Source: Hellea sp. | GTDB taxonomy: Bacteria; Pseudomonadota; Alphaproteobacteria; Caulobacterales; Maricaulaceae | Length of the DNA stretch: 64,000 bases | Direction: 5' to 3' | NCBI GenBank assembly: GCA_028224375.1 | Contig: JAOIVW010000011.1 | Coordinates: forward strand, 1-64,000 | Shown here: in pieces, positions 1-8,748 of the stretch | Numbering within the stretch: the first letter of the stretch is position 1 | How the letters are laid out: each line of letters begins with the position of its first letter | Notes under the pieces: generated by a model | Told to the model about the DNA's origin: nothing | Seen by the model: only the letters and a program-made list of their open reading frames with translations | Database searches by the model: none | Program-made: the position numbers and the translations under genes

Positions 1-92
1 AAATGTTGGAAGGAATAAAATGTGGCGCCTGCCATGAGCATAGCCGTGACAAAACTCGCCCCTAAGACATGCCAACCTCGAAAATCCGTCAT
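1..92 (-). CDS. N-terminal fragment of an MFS-type transporter (cut by window edge)
   Basis: Reading leftward from an ATG at 90-92, the first 30 codons give a short hydrophilic start (MTDFRGWHVLGASF) followed by a hydrophobic helix. This is the usual beginning of a major facilitator transporter. The start codon overlaps the stop of the SnoaL-like gene (ATGA), so the two are co-transcribed and probably translationally coupled. Its place next to steroid catabolism genes suggests uptake of a steroid or a breakdown product, but that is inference from context. The rest of the protein lies outside the window, so family and substrate cannot be confirmed. Confidence 0.55.
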   Translation of the reverse strand, partial: MTDFRGWHVLGASFVTAMLMAGATFYSFQH

Positions 93-571
93 CCCTGATG
101 TCCCCTCTGGAGCCCCTTTTTGAGTAAATCTTGCGCCGCCGTCTCGCCCATCACGCGGCTTTCGCGGCGAGCAATTTTCCAAGAGCCATCTTCGCGCAGT
201 GTCCAGTGATTGATCGCTAGTCGCATGAGTTTCTGGTCGTGATAAACGCGCGAATAACCCAAGACACTTGCTGAATGGCCGTCCACTTCGACGAGGAGGG
301 GGCCAACTGTGTGGGCGCAATCGGGCAGCAAGGATTGATGCATCTCGGAGCTCAACATATCTGAAATTGCTTTATGTCCCTTAAGCTCTATATCGCCTGT
401 TGCGCCGCCGCGCCCTGCATTAGGATTGCTCACGACATAGACGGCATCTTCTGCGTGACAGGCAAGGGCGCTTTCAATATCGCCGCAATCTGCCGCCATG
501 CCGTAACGCGCGATGACGTTGCGAATAGCAAGTTCCGCTTCGACGCGAGTGATGCGGTCTTCTAAGCTCAT
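89..571 (-). CDS. SnoaL-like / NTF2-fold protein
   Basis: A 160-residue protein of the NTF2/SnoaL-like fold (LEDRITRVEAELAIRNVIARYG start, then a long acidic helix and beta-sheet half). Such small alpha+beta barrel proteins act as polyketide cyclases, dehydratases or isomerases; many homologues lie in steroid and aromatic degradation clusters without an assigned reaction. The gene overlaps the upstream SDR gene (TAATG) and the downstream transporter gene (ATGA), forming a leftward operon that diverges from the ligase gene. A second SnoaL-like gene lies at 16586. The fold is supported by sequence style; the reaction is unknown. Confidence 0.7.
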   Translation of the reverse strand: MSLEDRITRVEAELAIRNVIARYGMAADCGDIESALACHAEDAVYVVSNPNAGRGGATGDIELKGHKAISDMLSSEMHQSLLPDCAHTVGPLLVEVDGHSASVLGYSRVYHDQKLMRLAINHWTLREDGSWKIARRESRVMGETAAQDLLKKGLQRGHQG

Positions 572-1338
572 TATTTCTCTTGGGCTAATTTATGGGCCTC
601 TTCGGCGATTTTTAGAAAGCTTGGAGGTTCGCCGCCGCCAAAGACTTCGAGGCATGCACCAGAAACATATGAATTGCTGGGGTCGGCGAGGAAGAGGCAG
701 GCTTTAGCAATGTCTTCGGGCGCGCCCATGCGGCCCATAGGTAGATTGCTGGCCAGATGCGCCGTTCCTTTTTCGCCGCCATAATGATCTGCGCTGGCTT
801 CGGTTTTAACGAGGCCGACAATGATAGCGTTGACGCGAATGTCCGGCGCCCATTCCATGGCGAGGGATGTGGTAACGTTGAGAAGCCCTGCTTTGGCGGC
901 GCCGTAGGCCACAGAGCCGGGCGAGCTTCGCGTGGCGGAGACGCTGGAGATATTCACGATAGAGCCGCCTGAAGTTTTCAGCGGGGCGTAAGCGGCTTGC
1001 GCAAGATTGATAGGCGCGAGCAGATTAAGCGCAATGACCTTTTGCGTAAGATTGGGACTGGCATCTTTACTCGCGACAGGTGGCCCGCCGCCCGCATTGT
1101 TGATGAGGCAATCTATGCGGCCAGTTTTGTCTAGCGCAAAGTCTATCAAAGTCTTGGCGGACTCTGCCTCGCGAATATCAAGCGACATGAAATGACTATT
1201 ATCTGGCAAGCTATCAGGCTCCCGCCGCCCGCAGATGATAATATTCGCGCCTTTCGCGGCAAAGCTTTCCGATATACCGCGCCCGATGCCGCGTCCGCCG
1301 CCTGTTACGATTATGGTTTTGTCTTTAAAGCTCATCAC
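571..1338 (-). CDS. SDR family oxidoreductase
   Basis: A 255-residue classical short-chain dehydrogenase/reductase. The N-terminal glycine-rich cofactor loop TGGGRGIG is near residue 12, NNAGG follows near residue 80, and the catalytic Ser and Tyr-x3-Lys (YGAAKAG) sit near residues 135-155. An arginine pair after beta-2 (CGRRE) would favour NADP(H). It heads the leftward operon SDR-SnoaL-MFS and shares a short divergent promoter region with the ligase gene. A hydroxysteroid or hydroxyacyl-CoA substrate is likely from context, but the sequence does not fix it. Confidence 0.8.
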   Translation of the reverse strand: MMSFKDKTIIVTGGGRGIGRGISESFAAKGANIIICGRREPDSLPDNSHFMSLDIREAESAKTLIDFALDKTGRIDCLINNAGGGPPVASKDASPNLTQKVIALNLLAPINLAQAAYAPLKTSGGSIVNISSVSATRSSPGSVAYGAAKAGLLNVTTSLAMEWAPDIRVNAIIVGLVKTEASADHYGGEKGTAHLASNLPMGRMGAPEDIAKACLFLADPSNSYVSGACLEVFGGGEPPSFLKIAEEAHKLAQEK

Positions 1339-1343
1339 TCGCC

Positions 1344-1379
1344 TGCGTATTTATCTGTGTCTTATGTTGCGCAAAATAA
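1344..1379. promoter_or_regulatory. candidate operator half-sites in the divergent promoter
   Basis: The 89-base gap between the SDR and ligase genes contains TGCGTATTTA at 1344-1353 and, in the opposite sense, TTGCGCAAAATAA at 1367-1379. Near-identical words recur as a perfect inverted repeat upstream of the hsaA-like gene (2948-2996). A shared repressor for the catabolic cluster is a reasonable inference. No regulator gene of the KstR type is present in the window, and these words do not look like the KstR/KstR2 operators I know. Confidence 0.45.
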
Positions 1380-1427
1380 TAGCTATGTATAGTCAAACTC
1401 TTTGATTGCGTAGAATATGAGTAGAAA

Positions 1428-2924
1428 ATGACGACAATTCCTCAACTGCTGTTTGATCAAGCTGCCCGCCGCCCAAGCGCTTTGGCGATAGAGGATGGTG
1501 ACTGGCAGCTGAGCTATGGGGAGTTGGCAGCGCAGGTCAAAGAAGCTGTAGGCGTGATGCGTCATATGGGGTTAAGCCATGGCGACACATTTGGAATTTG
1601 GGCGCCCAATTGCGCCGAATGGATTATCGCGGCTTTAGCAGGACAATCTTTGGGCGCTGTGATGGTGACGCTTAACACCCGCTATAAAGGGGTGGAGGCG
1701 GCAGATATTTTGCGGCGCGCACGGTGCAAGTTATTGTTCACCGTTAAAGGGTTTTTAGGCCACGACTATCCTGCCATGCTCGAGGGACAAGACTTACCCA
1801 CGCTTCAAGACATCGTCGTTATTCGCGAAGAGGCGGGACGGGGCGCGTTTGAGGCATTTTTATCACGTAAGGCTACGGCTTCGAATATGACCGAGCTTTC
1901 TGATAAAGACATTTCCGACATCATTTTCACCTCAGGAACAACAGGCGCGCCTAAAGGGGCGATGACGACACATGCTCAAAATGTGCAGGTCTTTGAGAGT
2001 TTCACAGATGCCATCGGGATGACTGAAAATGACCGCTACCTCGTGGTCAATCCGTTCTTTCATAGCTTCGGCTATAAGGCGGGCTGGCTCTCCTGCTTGA
2101 TTAAGGGCGCAGCGATTTTTCCTCTAGCAGTCTATCATCCCAAAGATGTTTTGGAGCGCATTGAGCGTGATAAAATTACGGTCATGCCGGGCGCTCCGAC
2201 GATTTTTCAGACACTTCTCGCCCATCCCGATTTATCTAAACACGATATCTCAAGCCTTCGTGTGGCCACAACGGGCGCGACAACCATTCCTGTCGACCTC
2301 ATCCGCGCCATGCATGAGGACCTTGGCATTGATGATGTGTTTTCGGCTTACGGCTTAACTGAGTCCACAGGCGTCGTTTCGCTCTGCCAAAAGGGTGATG
2401 ATTTTGAAACTATTGCGACGACCTGCGGGCGGCCCTTACCGGGGACGGAATTACGGCTTGTCGGTGATAACGGGCAAGATATCGGCGCAGGGGAAGAGGG
2501 CGAAATCTGGGTGAAGGGCTTTAATGTCATGCAAGGCTATCTGGACATGCCCGAAGCTACGGCAGACACGATTACGCCTGATGGCTGGCTTAAGACAGGG
2601 GATATCGGCACGCAAAACGCCGAGGGCTATATCAAAATTACAGACCGCAAAAAAGATATGGTAATTGTCGGGGGCTTTAACGTCTATCCTGCCGAGGTTG
2701 AGAAAGCTCTGTTGCAGCACCCTGCTATCGCGGACGCAGCTGTCACGGGCGTCCCAGATGAGCGCCTTGGAGAAGTCACCCATGCCCATATTGTTTTATC
2801 AGAAAAACTGTCCAAAGAGGACCTGACCACCTGGTGCCGCGAGACTATGGCGAATTACAAAGTCCCCCGAGAAATTAGCCTTCACGATCAATTACCGCGT
2901 AATGCTTCGGGTAAGGTGAGCTAA
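1428..2924 (+). CDS. fadD3: acyl-CoA ligase, FadD3-like (HIP-CoA synthetase candidate)
   Basis: A 498-residue ANL-superfamily ligase. Visible motifs are the P-loop FTSGTTGAPKGAM (about residue 167), FSAYGLTEST, DGWLKTGDIG, the hinge ITDRKKDMVIVGGFNVYPAE and the C-terminal catalytic lysine in NASGK (Lys496). It would activate a carboxylate with ATP and CoA. In steroid degraders the FadD3 branch activates HIP, the propionate left after removal of rings A and B, and the neighbourhood (HsaA-F-, IpdAB- and IpdC-like genes) fits that. The protein stops two residues after the catalytic lysine, several residues earlier than usual for the family. It faces away from the SDR operon and has its own gap (2925-3056) before hsaA. 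Confidence 0.75.
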   Translation: MTTIPQLLFDQAARRPSALAIEDGDWQLSYGELAAQVKEAVGVMRHMGLSHGDTFGIWAPNCAEWIIAALAGQSLGAVMVTLNTRYKGVEAADILRRARCKLLFTVKGFLGHDYPAMLEGQDLPTLQDIVVIREEAGRGAFEAFLSRKATASNMTELSDKDISDIIFTSGTTGAPKGAMTTHAQNVQVFESFTDAIGMTENDRYLVVNPFFHSFGYKAGWLSCLIKGAAIFPLAVYHPKDVLERIERDKITVMPGAPTIFQTLLAHPDLSKHDISSLRVATTGATTIPVDLIRAMHEDLGIDDVFSAYGLTESTGVVSLCQKGDDFETIATTCGRPLPGTELRLVGDNGQDIGAGEEGEIWVKGFNVMQGYLDMPEATADTITPDGWLKTGDIGTQNAEGYIKITDRKKDMVIVGGFNVYPAEVEKALLQHPAIADAAVTGVPDERLGEVTHAHIVLSEKLSKEDLTTWCRETMANYKVPREISLHDQLPRNASGKVS

Positions 2925-2947
2925 AAGCGTAATTATCTGCAGCATTC

Positions 2948-2996
2948 TTACGCAAAATAGCCAAAATTTGTCCTCCATGTGTCATTTTGCGTATTA
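2948..2996. promoter_or_regulatory. inverted-repeat operator candidate upstream of hsaA-like gene
   Basis: A perfect 10-base inverted repeat, TACGCAAAAT at 2949-2958 and ATTTTGCGTA at 2984-2993, lies in the only sizeable gap between the ligase and the ring-cleavage genes. The arms match the words in the divergent promoter at 1344-1379. The 25-base separation could hold two operator half-sites or flank a promoter. This suggests hsaA onward can start a separate transcript under the same regulator as the ligase. Confidence 0.5.
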
Positions 2997-3056
2997 AAAG
3001 CCATTGAAAAATGCGCATTGGTTGATATTCTGCCTTAAGTGAATGAGGAGTTTCAA

Positions 3057-4232
3057 ATGGGCCAAGCAGCTTTAAAATCTGTCGAAGCAGAGCAATCTTT
3101 AGATATCAGTAGTGCGCTGGACGTTGTGAGCGAGTGCGCGGCCAAGGGGCGCGAGCAGCGCGAGATCCCAAAAAAGGCTATCGAAGCTATCCGTAAAACG
3201 GGTTATTTTCGCTCATTCCTCCCTAAACAATATGGCGGATTAGAGCGTCCGCCGCAGGAATTTTTCAAAGCCTCCGTTGATATTGCTGAGCGCGATATGG
3301 GCACAGCTTGGGCGATAGGCATTATTGCTGTGCATGCCTATCAGCTGTCCTTAATGGACCCACAAGCGGCCAAAGATGTTTATGAAACGGGGCCCGATAC
3401 CCTTATCAGTTCGTCTTACAATCCCGCAGGCGCAAAGGTTGAAACGGCTGAGGGCGGATTTATGCTCTCTGGTCAATGGGGCTGGAGTTCAGGCTCAGGT
3501 CATTGTGATTGGGTGCTTTTGGGCGGCCTGATTTTTGACCAAGGGCCAGAGAATATTCACTACCGCACCTTCCTTGTGAAGAAGCCGGATTACGTGATTG
3601 AAGATACCTGGCATGCCATGGGCCTGCAGGCGACGGGCTCTAATGACATCATCATTAAAGAACCTGTGTTTGTGCCGGAATATCGCACGCATCACCAAAT
3701 GGATGGGTTTAATTGTAAGCATTACCAAGACAATGAGATGTATTCCATTCCTTGGGCGCAAATGTTTGTCCGTGTTGTCTGCACGCCAGCTATTGGGGCG
3801 GCGAAACATGCGCTTCAGCTCTTTATCGATAATGCACAGGGTAGCTCGACAGATGTGACGCGTCTTGCCAGCGATCCAGATGTGACGCGCCGAGTAGCAG
3901 AGGCATCAAACCTCATCGATGAGACTGAGGCGATTATGTATCGTAACTTTGACGAAATGATGGACGCCGTAAACTCAGGCCGCGAAATCCCGATGAAGGA
4001 CCGCGTGAAATATCGCTATCAAGCCAGCCTTGTTATTGAGCGCATGATGCAGGCTGTGGATTTGGTGTTTGATATTGCAGGTGGCCGTAGCGTGTATCGC
4101 AATTCGCCCATCCAAGACATCTGGCATGACATTCACATTGCGCGCGCCCATGTGGCGAATAACCCGATTGGCTTTGCACGTAACCTTGGGGCTGTTCATC
4201 TTGGCGCTGATAGCACGGATGTATTTGTGTAA
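3057..4232 (+). CDS. hsaA: HsaA-like flavin-dependent monooxygenase (oxygenase component)
   Basis: A 391-residue acyl-CoA-dehydrogenase-fold monooxygenase resembling HsaA/TesA2, the reduced-flavin oxygenase that hydroxylates 3-HSA to the catechol 3,4-DHSA. Typical features are the KTGYFRSFLPKQYGG start, the ERDMGTAWAIG helix, GQWGWSSGSGHCDWVLLG and the C-terminal GGRSVYRNSPIQDIWHD. I chose ATG 3057, with GAGGAG eight bases upstream, over an upstream GTG at 3039. The next gene (hsaD-like) overlaps its stop by one base. The flavin reductase partner (HsaB) is not in this window. The length is close to the about 394 residues of characterised HsaA. Confidence 0.82.
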   Translation: MGQAALKSVEAEQSLDISSALDVVSECAAKGREQREIPKKAIEAIRKTGYFRSFLPKQYGGLERPPQEFFKASVDIAERDMGTAWAIGIIAVHAYQLSLMDPQAAKDVYETGPDTLISSSYNPAGAKVETAEGGFMLSGQWGWSSGSGHCDWVLLGGLIFDQGPENIHYRTFLVKKPDYVIEDTWHAMGLQATGSNDIIIKEPVFVPEYRTHHQMDGFNCKHYQDNEMYSIPWAQMFVRVVCTPAIGAAKHALQLFIDNAQGSSTDVTRLASDPDVTRRVAEASNLIDETEAIMYRNFDEMMDAVNSGREIPMKDRVKYRYQASLVIERMMQAVDLVFDIAGGRSVYRNSPIQDIWHDIHIARAHVANNPIGFARNLGAVHLGADSTDVFV

Positions 4233-5065
4233 TGAGCATTCCTGAAAACGGCCCGCCAGAAGGCCGATATGTTCAAGCGGGACCTATCCGCATGCACTAT
4301 CTCGAATATGGGGACAGAGGCGGCCACCCGGTCGTTTTTCTACATGGATCGGGGCCAGGGAATAGTGCTTGGGCGAACTTCCGGCTTAATAAGGATGCTT
4401 TTGCGAAAGCGGGTTATCGCGTTTTGATGCCTGATATGATTGGCTTTGGATATTCCGATAAGCCGCTCGATCAAGGTGATTATACGCTGCAGCTGTTTTG
4501 CGATACGCTAATGGCAGGGCTTCACGCAATGGGCGTGCAAAAATGTAGTTTTGTCGGCAACTCCCTTGGCGGCGGTGTGGCCATACAAATCGCGCTGGAT
4601 AATCCTGACTTTGTCGAGAATCTCATTTTAATGGGGCCAGGATGTTTGGAAGAGCAGGGCGCCTATTGGACAATGCCCGGCATTACGAAGATGATGGACG
4701 CCAATAAGGCGGGAATGAGTAAAGAGATACAAGGCGATGTCATGCGGCTTTTCACTTTTGAGCCGAAACACGTCACCCAAGAGCTTATCGATATGCGTTG
4801 GGCTGTCGCGCAAGATCAGCCGAAAGAAGTTTTGACCACAATGAAAACGCCTGAACTTGGGTCCCGCATGTCGGAACTAACCTGTCCTATCCTCACATTT
4901 TGGGGCGCGAATGATGAATTTATGCCGCCTCAAGGTAAAGAAAAATGCTTGAAAGCAAATGAGCAATCGCGCTTTATTGAGGTCAATGCTTGCGGGCACT
5001 GGGTCATGATTGAACATGCGCGGATGTTTAATGCAGCCTCTATAGATTTTTTAAAGCACGGATAA
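4232..5065 (+). CDS. hsaD: HsaD/TesD-like meta-cleavage product hydrolase
   Basis: A 277-residue alpha/beta hydrolase of the C-C bond hydrolase family. The oxyanion motif HGSGPGNSAW starts at about residue 38; the nucleophile elbow GNSLGG gives Ser111, with Asp228 (ANDEF) and His256 (CGHWV) completing the triad. HGSGPG with downstream ANDEFMP is characteristic of BphD/HsaD enzymes. It would split 4,9-DSHA into a 2-hydroxyhexadienoate and DOHNAA/HIP-type acid. It sits directly between the oxygenase and hydratase genes, all with one-base overlaps. Confidence 0.87.
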   Translation: MSIPENGPPEGRYVQAGPIRMHYLEYGDRGGHPVVFLHGSGPGNSAWANFRLNKDAFAKAGYRVLMPDMIGFGYSDKPLDQGDYTLQLFCDTLMAGLHAMGVQKCSFVGNSLGGGVAIQIALDNPDFVENLILMGPGCLEEQGAYWTMPGITKMMDANKAGMSKEIQGDVMRLFTFEPKHVTQELIDMRWAVAQDQPKEVLTTMKTPELGSRMSELTCPILTFWGANDEFMPPQGKEKCLKANEQSRFIEVNACGHWVMIEHARMFNAASIDFLKHG

Positions 5066-5850
5066 TGGCGATTACTGAGCAACATCCCTTTATAGCCCAA
5101 GAGCTATTTGACGCCTTGGCGGCAGGGACGCCTATTGCGCCTCTGACTGACAGCTATCCTGATATGAGTATTGATGACGCTTATCAAATTTCTCTCGCCT
5201 TTTTGCATATCCGTAAAGCTAAAAATGGAGAGAAAGTCGTCGGTAAGAAAATTGGAGTTACGTCAAAACCTGTGCAGGATATGCTTGGGGTTTTTCAGCC
5301 GGACTTTGGATTTTTAACGGATGCTATGCATGTGACAGACGGAAAGGTGCATGTCGATTGCCACATTGCGCCCATGGCCGAAGCCGAGATTGCCTTCAAA
5401 CTCAAGACAGGGCTCAAGGGGCCGGGGGTTACGGGGCAAGACGTTTTGGATGCGACTGACTATGTCCAGCCTTGTTTTGAAATTGTGGATAGCCGCATTA
5501 AAGACTGGAAAATCAAGATACAGGACACAGTTGCCGACAACGCCTCTTGCGGTGTCTTTGTGTTGGGCGAGCAAAAAGCCGATCCGAAAAGCCTCGATAT
5601 GGCGTCTCTTGAGGTTATTGTTGAGAAAAACGGCGAAGAGATTAGCCGCGGCGTTGGGTCGTCGGTGCAAGGCGCGCCGGAAAATGCCGTGGCCTGGCTC
5701 GCCAATACTTTGGGCGAATATGGAATTCCTTTTGAAGCGGGCGAGATTATTCTCTCAGGCTCATTAGTACCGCTTAATCCAGCGGTGCGCGGGGACAGAA
5801 TGACAATGTCCATTGAAGGTTTCGGCGGATGCGAGGTTGAATTCGTATGA
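5065..5850 (+). CDS. hsaE: 2-hydroxypenta/hexa-2,4-dienoate hydratase
   Basis: A 261-residue member of the fumarylacetoacetate hydrolase-related hydratase family (MhpD/TesE/HsaE). Family signatures are [14 protein letters not shown] near residue 58, [10 protein letters not shown] near residue 103 with the metal-binding Glu residues, and the C-terminal [14 protein letters not shown]. It adds water to the dienoate released by the hydrolase to give 4-hydroxy-2-oxoacid for the aldolase. It overlaps hsaG by four bases (ATGA) and belongs to a tight E-G-F series. Confidence 0.88.
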   Translation: MAITEQHPFIAQELFDALAAGTPIAPLTDSYPDMSIDDAYQISLAFLHIRKAKNGEKVVGKKIGVTSKPVQDMLGVFQPDFGFLTDAMHVTDGKVHVDCHIAPMAEAEIAFKLKTGLKGPGVTGQDVLDATDYVQPCFEIVDSRIKDWKIKIQDTVADNASCGVFVLGEQKADPKSLDMASLEVIVEKNGEEISRGVGSSVQGAPENAVAWLANTLGEYGIPFEAGEIILSGSLVPLNPAVRGDRMTMSIEGFGGCEVEFV

Positions 5851-6785
5851 CCAAAATCAAGATAGCAATCATTGGCTCGGGAAATATCGGAACCGATTTA
5901 ATGATTAAGATTGCCGAGAGTTCTGATGTGCTCGAAGTCGGTTGTGTCATCGGTATTGATGAGTCATCCGAAGGATTAGCTATGGCGCGAGACCGCGGCT
6001 TTGCAACGTCGCACGAAGGCGTTGAAGGCGCGCAAAAGCTTGATGTTTGGGAAGATGTCAAAATCGTCTTTGATGCGACTTCGGCATATGCTCATGCTAA
6101 ACATGCCGCTATTTGCGAGGCCGAAGGTAAGCAAATGGTGGACTTAACGCCTGCCGCCATTGGCCCGTATTGCGTGCCTGTTGTAAATATGGAGGCGCAT
6201 CTTGACGCGCCAAACGTGAACATGGTCACCTGCGGCGGGCAAGCGACGATTCCCATCGTGGCGGCTGTGACTCGCGTATCAGATTCTGTGCCCTATGCCG
6301 AAATCGTGGCGTCTGTGTCGTCACGTTCTGCTGGGCCGGGAACGCGGGCTAATATCGATGAATTTACCCGCACCACGGCCAAAGGCATTGAAGAGGTTGG
6401 CGGCGCGCAAAAGGGGAAGGCCATTATCATTCTCAACCCCGCAGAGCCGCCCATGATTATGCGCGATACCGTTTACGCCTTATCAGTAGGCGGAAAAGAA
6501 GAGGATATTCGCAAATCCGTCGCCAATATGGTTGCTGACGTGCAGGCCTATGTCCCGGGTTATCGCCTCAAGCAAGATGTGCAATTTGAAAAATTTACAG
6601 GAAATAACAAACTGCATATCCCTGGGCTTGGGACTTATGAAGGCACGAAAGTTACGGTCTTTCTCGAAGTCGAAGGCGCGGGGCATTATTTGCCGAAATA
6701 TGCAGGTAATCTCGACATCATGACCTCCGCGGGCATGGGCACAGCTGAAGCGATTGCGCGGAAGAAATTTGGAGTTGGCGCATAA
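5847..6785 (+). CDS. hsaG: acylating acetaldehyde/propanal dehydrogenase
   Basis: A 312-residue acylating aldehyde dehydrogenase of the MhpF/DmpF/HsaG/TesF family. It has an N-terminal Rossmann loop ([12 protein letters not shown]) and the catalytic Cys129 in [10 protein letters not shown]. It turns the aldehyde released by the partner aldolase into acyl-CoA with NAD+. The aldolase gene follows with a one-base overlap, as expected for two enzymes that form a channelling complex. In steroid catabolism the aldehyde is propanal; sequence alone does not separate propanal from acetaldehyde preference. Confidence 0.9.
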   Translation: MTKIKIAIIGSGNIGTDLMIKIAESSDVLEVGCVIGIDESSEGLAMARDRGFATSHEGVEGAQKLDVWEDVKIVFDATSAYAHAKHAAICEAEGKQMVDLTPAAIGPYCVPVVNMEAHLDAPNVNMVTCGGQATIPIVAAVTRVSDSVPYAEIVASVSSRSAGPGTRANIDEFTRTTAKGIEEVGGAQKGKAIIILNPAEPPMIMRDTVYALSVGGKEEDIRKSVANMVADVQAYVPGYRLKQDVQFEKFTGNNKLHIPGLGTYEGTKVTVFLEVEGAGHYLPKYAGNLDIMTSAGMGTAEAIARKKFGVGA

Positions 6786-7843
6786 TGAGCGGCGTCGTCA
6801 AAGATCCTACGAAAGACCGTCTCTATATTCAGGACGTAACTCTGCGCGATGGTATGCACGCTATCCGGCACCAATATTCCGTTGATCATGTTCGCGCTAT
6901 CGCCAAAGCTCTCGATGAAGCTGGCGTTGACGCTATTGAAATTGCCCATGGGGATGGCCTTAATGGCGGCGCATTTAATTATGGCTTTGGGGCGCATACG
7001 GACTGGGAATGGATTGAAGCGGTTTGTGATGTTGTTGAAAACGCCGTTGTGACCACGCTCATCTTGCCGGGGATTGCTACGATTGATGAGCTTAAACGCG
7101 CCTATGATTTGGGCGTTCGCTCAGTCCGCGTTGCCACGCATTGCACAGAGGCCGATGTCTCGCGTCAGCATATTGAAATGGCCCGTGAACTCGGCATGGA
7201 TACAATTGGGTTTCTAATGATGAGCCATATGGCAGAGCCTAAACATCTGGCGAGCCAAGCAAAGTTGATGGAAGATTACGGCGCGACCTGTGTTTACGTG
7301 ACCGACTCTGGCGGCGCGCTTGATATGGATGGATATGCTGACCGTCTAAACGCTTACAACGATATTCTGAAACCAGAAACCGAACGGGGCGTCCACGCCC
7401 ATCACAATCTTTCGCTAGGGGTAGCGAATTCGATTGTTGGAGTGCAATGTGGAGCACGTCGTGTGGACGCCTCACTCGCGGCTATGGGGGCAGGAGCAGG
7501 GAACGCCCCGCTCGAAGTCTTCATTGCTGCGATTGATAAAAAGGGCTGGAAACATGGCTGTGATGTTTACAAGCTTATGGACGCCGCCGAAGAATTAGTA
7601 AGACCCCTTCAAGACCGCCCCGTGCGGGTTGATAGAGAGACATTGTCTCTGGGATATGCAGGCGTTTATTCAAGTTTCCTCCGCCATGCAGAAAAAGCGG
7701 CTGAGGATTACGGTTTGGATACGCGCGAAATACTTGTGGAACTTGGCCGCCGCCGTATGGTGGGCGGGCAAGAAGATATGATTGTCGATGTTGCGCTGGA
7801 TATAAAAAAAGAAAAGGCGCTTAAAAAAGCAAAAGGGGAATAA
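6785..7843 (+). CDS. hsaF: 4-hydroxy-2-oxovalerate/oxohexanoate aldolase
   Basis: A 352-residue class II pyruvate aldolase of the DmpG/MhpE/HsaF type. The HMGL-like barrel begins with [14 protein letters not shown], providing Arg21, Asp22 and His25 for catalysis and metal binding. The metal-binding histidines [10 protein letters not shown] are near residue 200, and the DmpG-specific C-terminal communication domain follows ([21 protein letters not shown]). It splits 4-hydroxy-2-oxoacid to pyruvate and aldehyde, which passes to the neighbouring dehydrogenase. Confidence 0.9.
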   Translation: MSGVVKDPTKDRLYIQDVTLRDGMHAIRHQYSVDHVRAIAKALDEAGVDAIEIAHGDGLNGGAFNYGFGAHTDWEWIEAVCDVVENAVVTTLILPGIATIDELKRAYDLGVRSVRVATHCTEADVSRQHIEMARELGMDTIGFLMMSHMAEPKHLASQAKLMEDYGATCVYVTDSGGALDMDGYADRLNAYNDILKPETERGVHAHHNLSLGVANSIVGVQCGARRVDASLAAMGAGAGNAPLEVFIAAIDKKGWKHGCDVYKLMDAAEELVRPLQDRPVRVDRETLSLGYAGVYSSFLRHAEKAAEDYGLDTREILVELGRRRMVGGQEDMIVDVALDIKKEKALKKAKGE

Positions 7844-7845
7844 TT

Positions 7846-8745
7846 ATGGGTGTTGCGAATTTAGGTTACGTCATATTGGAAATGCAGGACCCGGGCGCTT
7901 GGGTTAAGTTCGCTAAGAGCGTTCTTGGCTTTGGCACGGCGAAATCCTTTGGGGAAAAAGGCGCGAAATATCTGCGCATGGATAGCTCGCCATTCCGCTA
8001 TATGATCCGCAAAGGTGACGCTGACCGCTTTGTGGCGGGCGGTTATCAGATGTCGTCTAAAAAGGCGTTTGAAGAGCAGATAATGCTACTTGAGAAAAAG
8101 AAAGTCGCGGTTACGCGAGGCTCTGACAAAGACGCGAAACATCGGGCCGTAAAAGCCGTGGCGAGTTTCCATGACCCGTCGGGAAATCAAGTCGAGATTT
8201 TCTATGGCCGCGAAAAAGGTGCGCCCTTCACGCCGGGGCATGGCGTTAAGTCCTTCAAGACTGGGAAAATGGGTCTCGGCCATATGGTTCTTCCTGCACC
8301 TGAAAATAAGAAGACGATTGATTTTTACCGTAAAGTTATGGGCTTTGGCGTGTCCGATGATCTGACCTTGCCAGCCTTCGCGCCGGGTATGCCAAAGCAG
8401 CGCATCTATTTCATGCATGCGGACAACCCGCGGCATCATACATTAGGGCTGTATAACTTTCCAAACCTGACTGGCGTCATTCACCTGATGGCAGAAATGG
8501 GAACGATTGACGAAGTCGGCCTGTGTATGGACCGGGTGAAAGAGGCAGGGCTGCATATCTTTGCCTCTCTGGGTCGTCATGCCAATGACCATATGGTGAG
8601 CTTTTATTTCTTTGCGCCAGGCGGCATCGGTTTTGAAGTCGGTTATGAAGGTAAGCAAATCAAAGATTGGTCTAAATATAAACCGACGAAATCCAAGATT
8701 GGCGATCTCTGGGGTCATGAATATGACTTTCCAGTTGTTGGGTAA
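7846..8745 (+). CDS. hsaC: HsaC/TesB-like extradiol catechol dioxygenase
   Basis: A 299-residue type I extradiol dioxygenase with two vicinal-oxygen-chelate repeats. Iron ligands in the C-terminal half appear as His146 (GLGHMVL), His213 (TGVIHLM) and Glu264 (GFEVGY). Second-shell histidines lie in HADNPRHHTL and NDHMVSFY. Its neighbours predict meta-cleavage of 3,4-DHSA, the product of the HsaA-like oxygenase. Length matches the about 300 residues of HsaC and TesB. It starts three bases after the aldolase stop. Confidence 0.87.
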   Translation: MGVANLGYVILEMQDPGAWVKFAKSVLGFGTAKSFGEKGAKYLRMDSSPFRYMIRKGDADRFVAGGYQMSSKKAFEEQIMLLEKKKVAVTRGSDKDAKHRAVKAVASFHDPSGNQVEIFYGREKGAPFTPGHGVKSFKTGKMGLGHMVLPAPENKKTIDFYRKVMGFGVSDDLTLPAFAPGMPKQRIYFMHADNPRHHTLGLYNFPNLTGVIHLMAEMGTIDEVGLCMDRVKEAGLHIFASLGRHANDHMVSFYFFAPGGIGFEVGYEGKQIKDWSKYKPTKSKIGDLWGHEYDFPVVG

Positions 8746-8748
8746 AAT

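Noticed and set aside
3039-3056. Upstream GTG start for the HsaA-like gene
   Set aside because: The GAGGAG ribosome site lies between this GTG and ATG 3057 and is correctly spaced only for the ATG.
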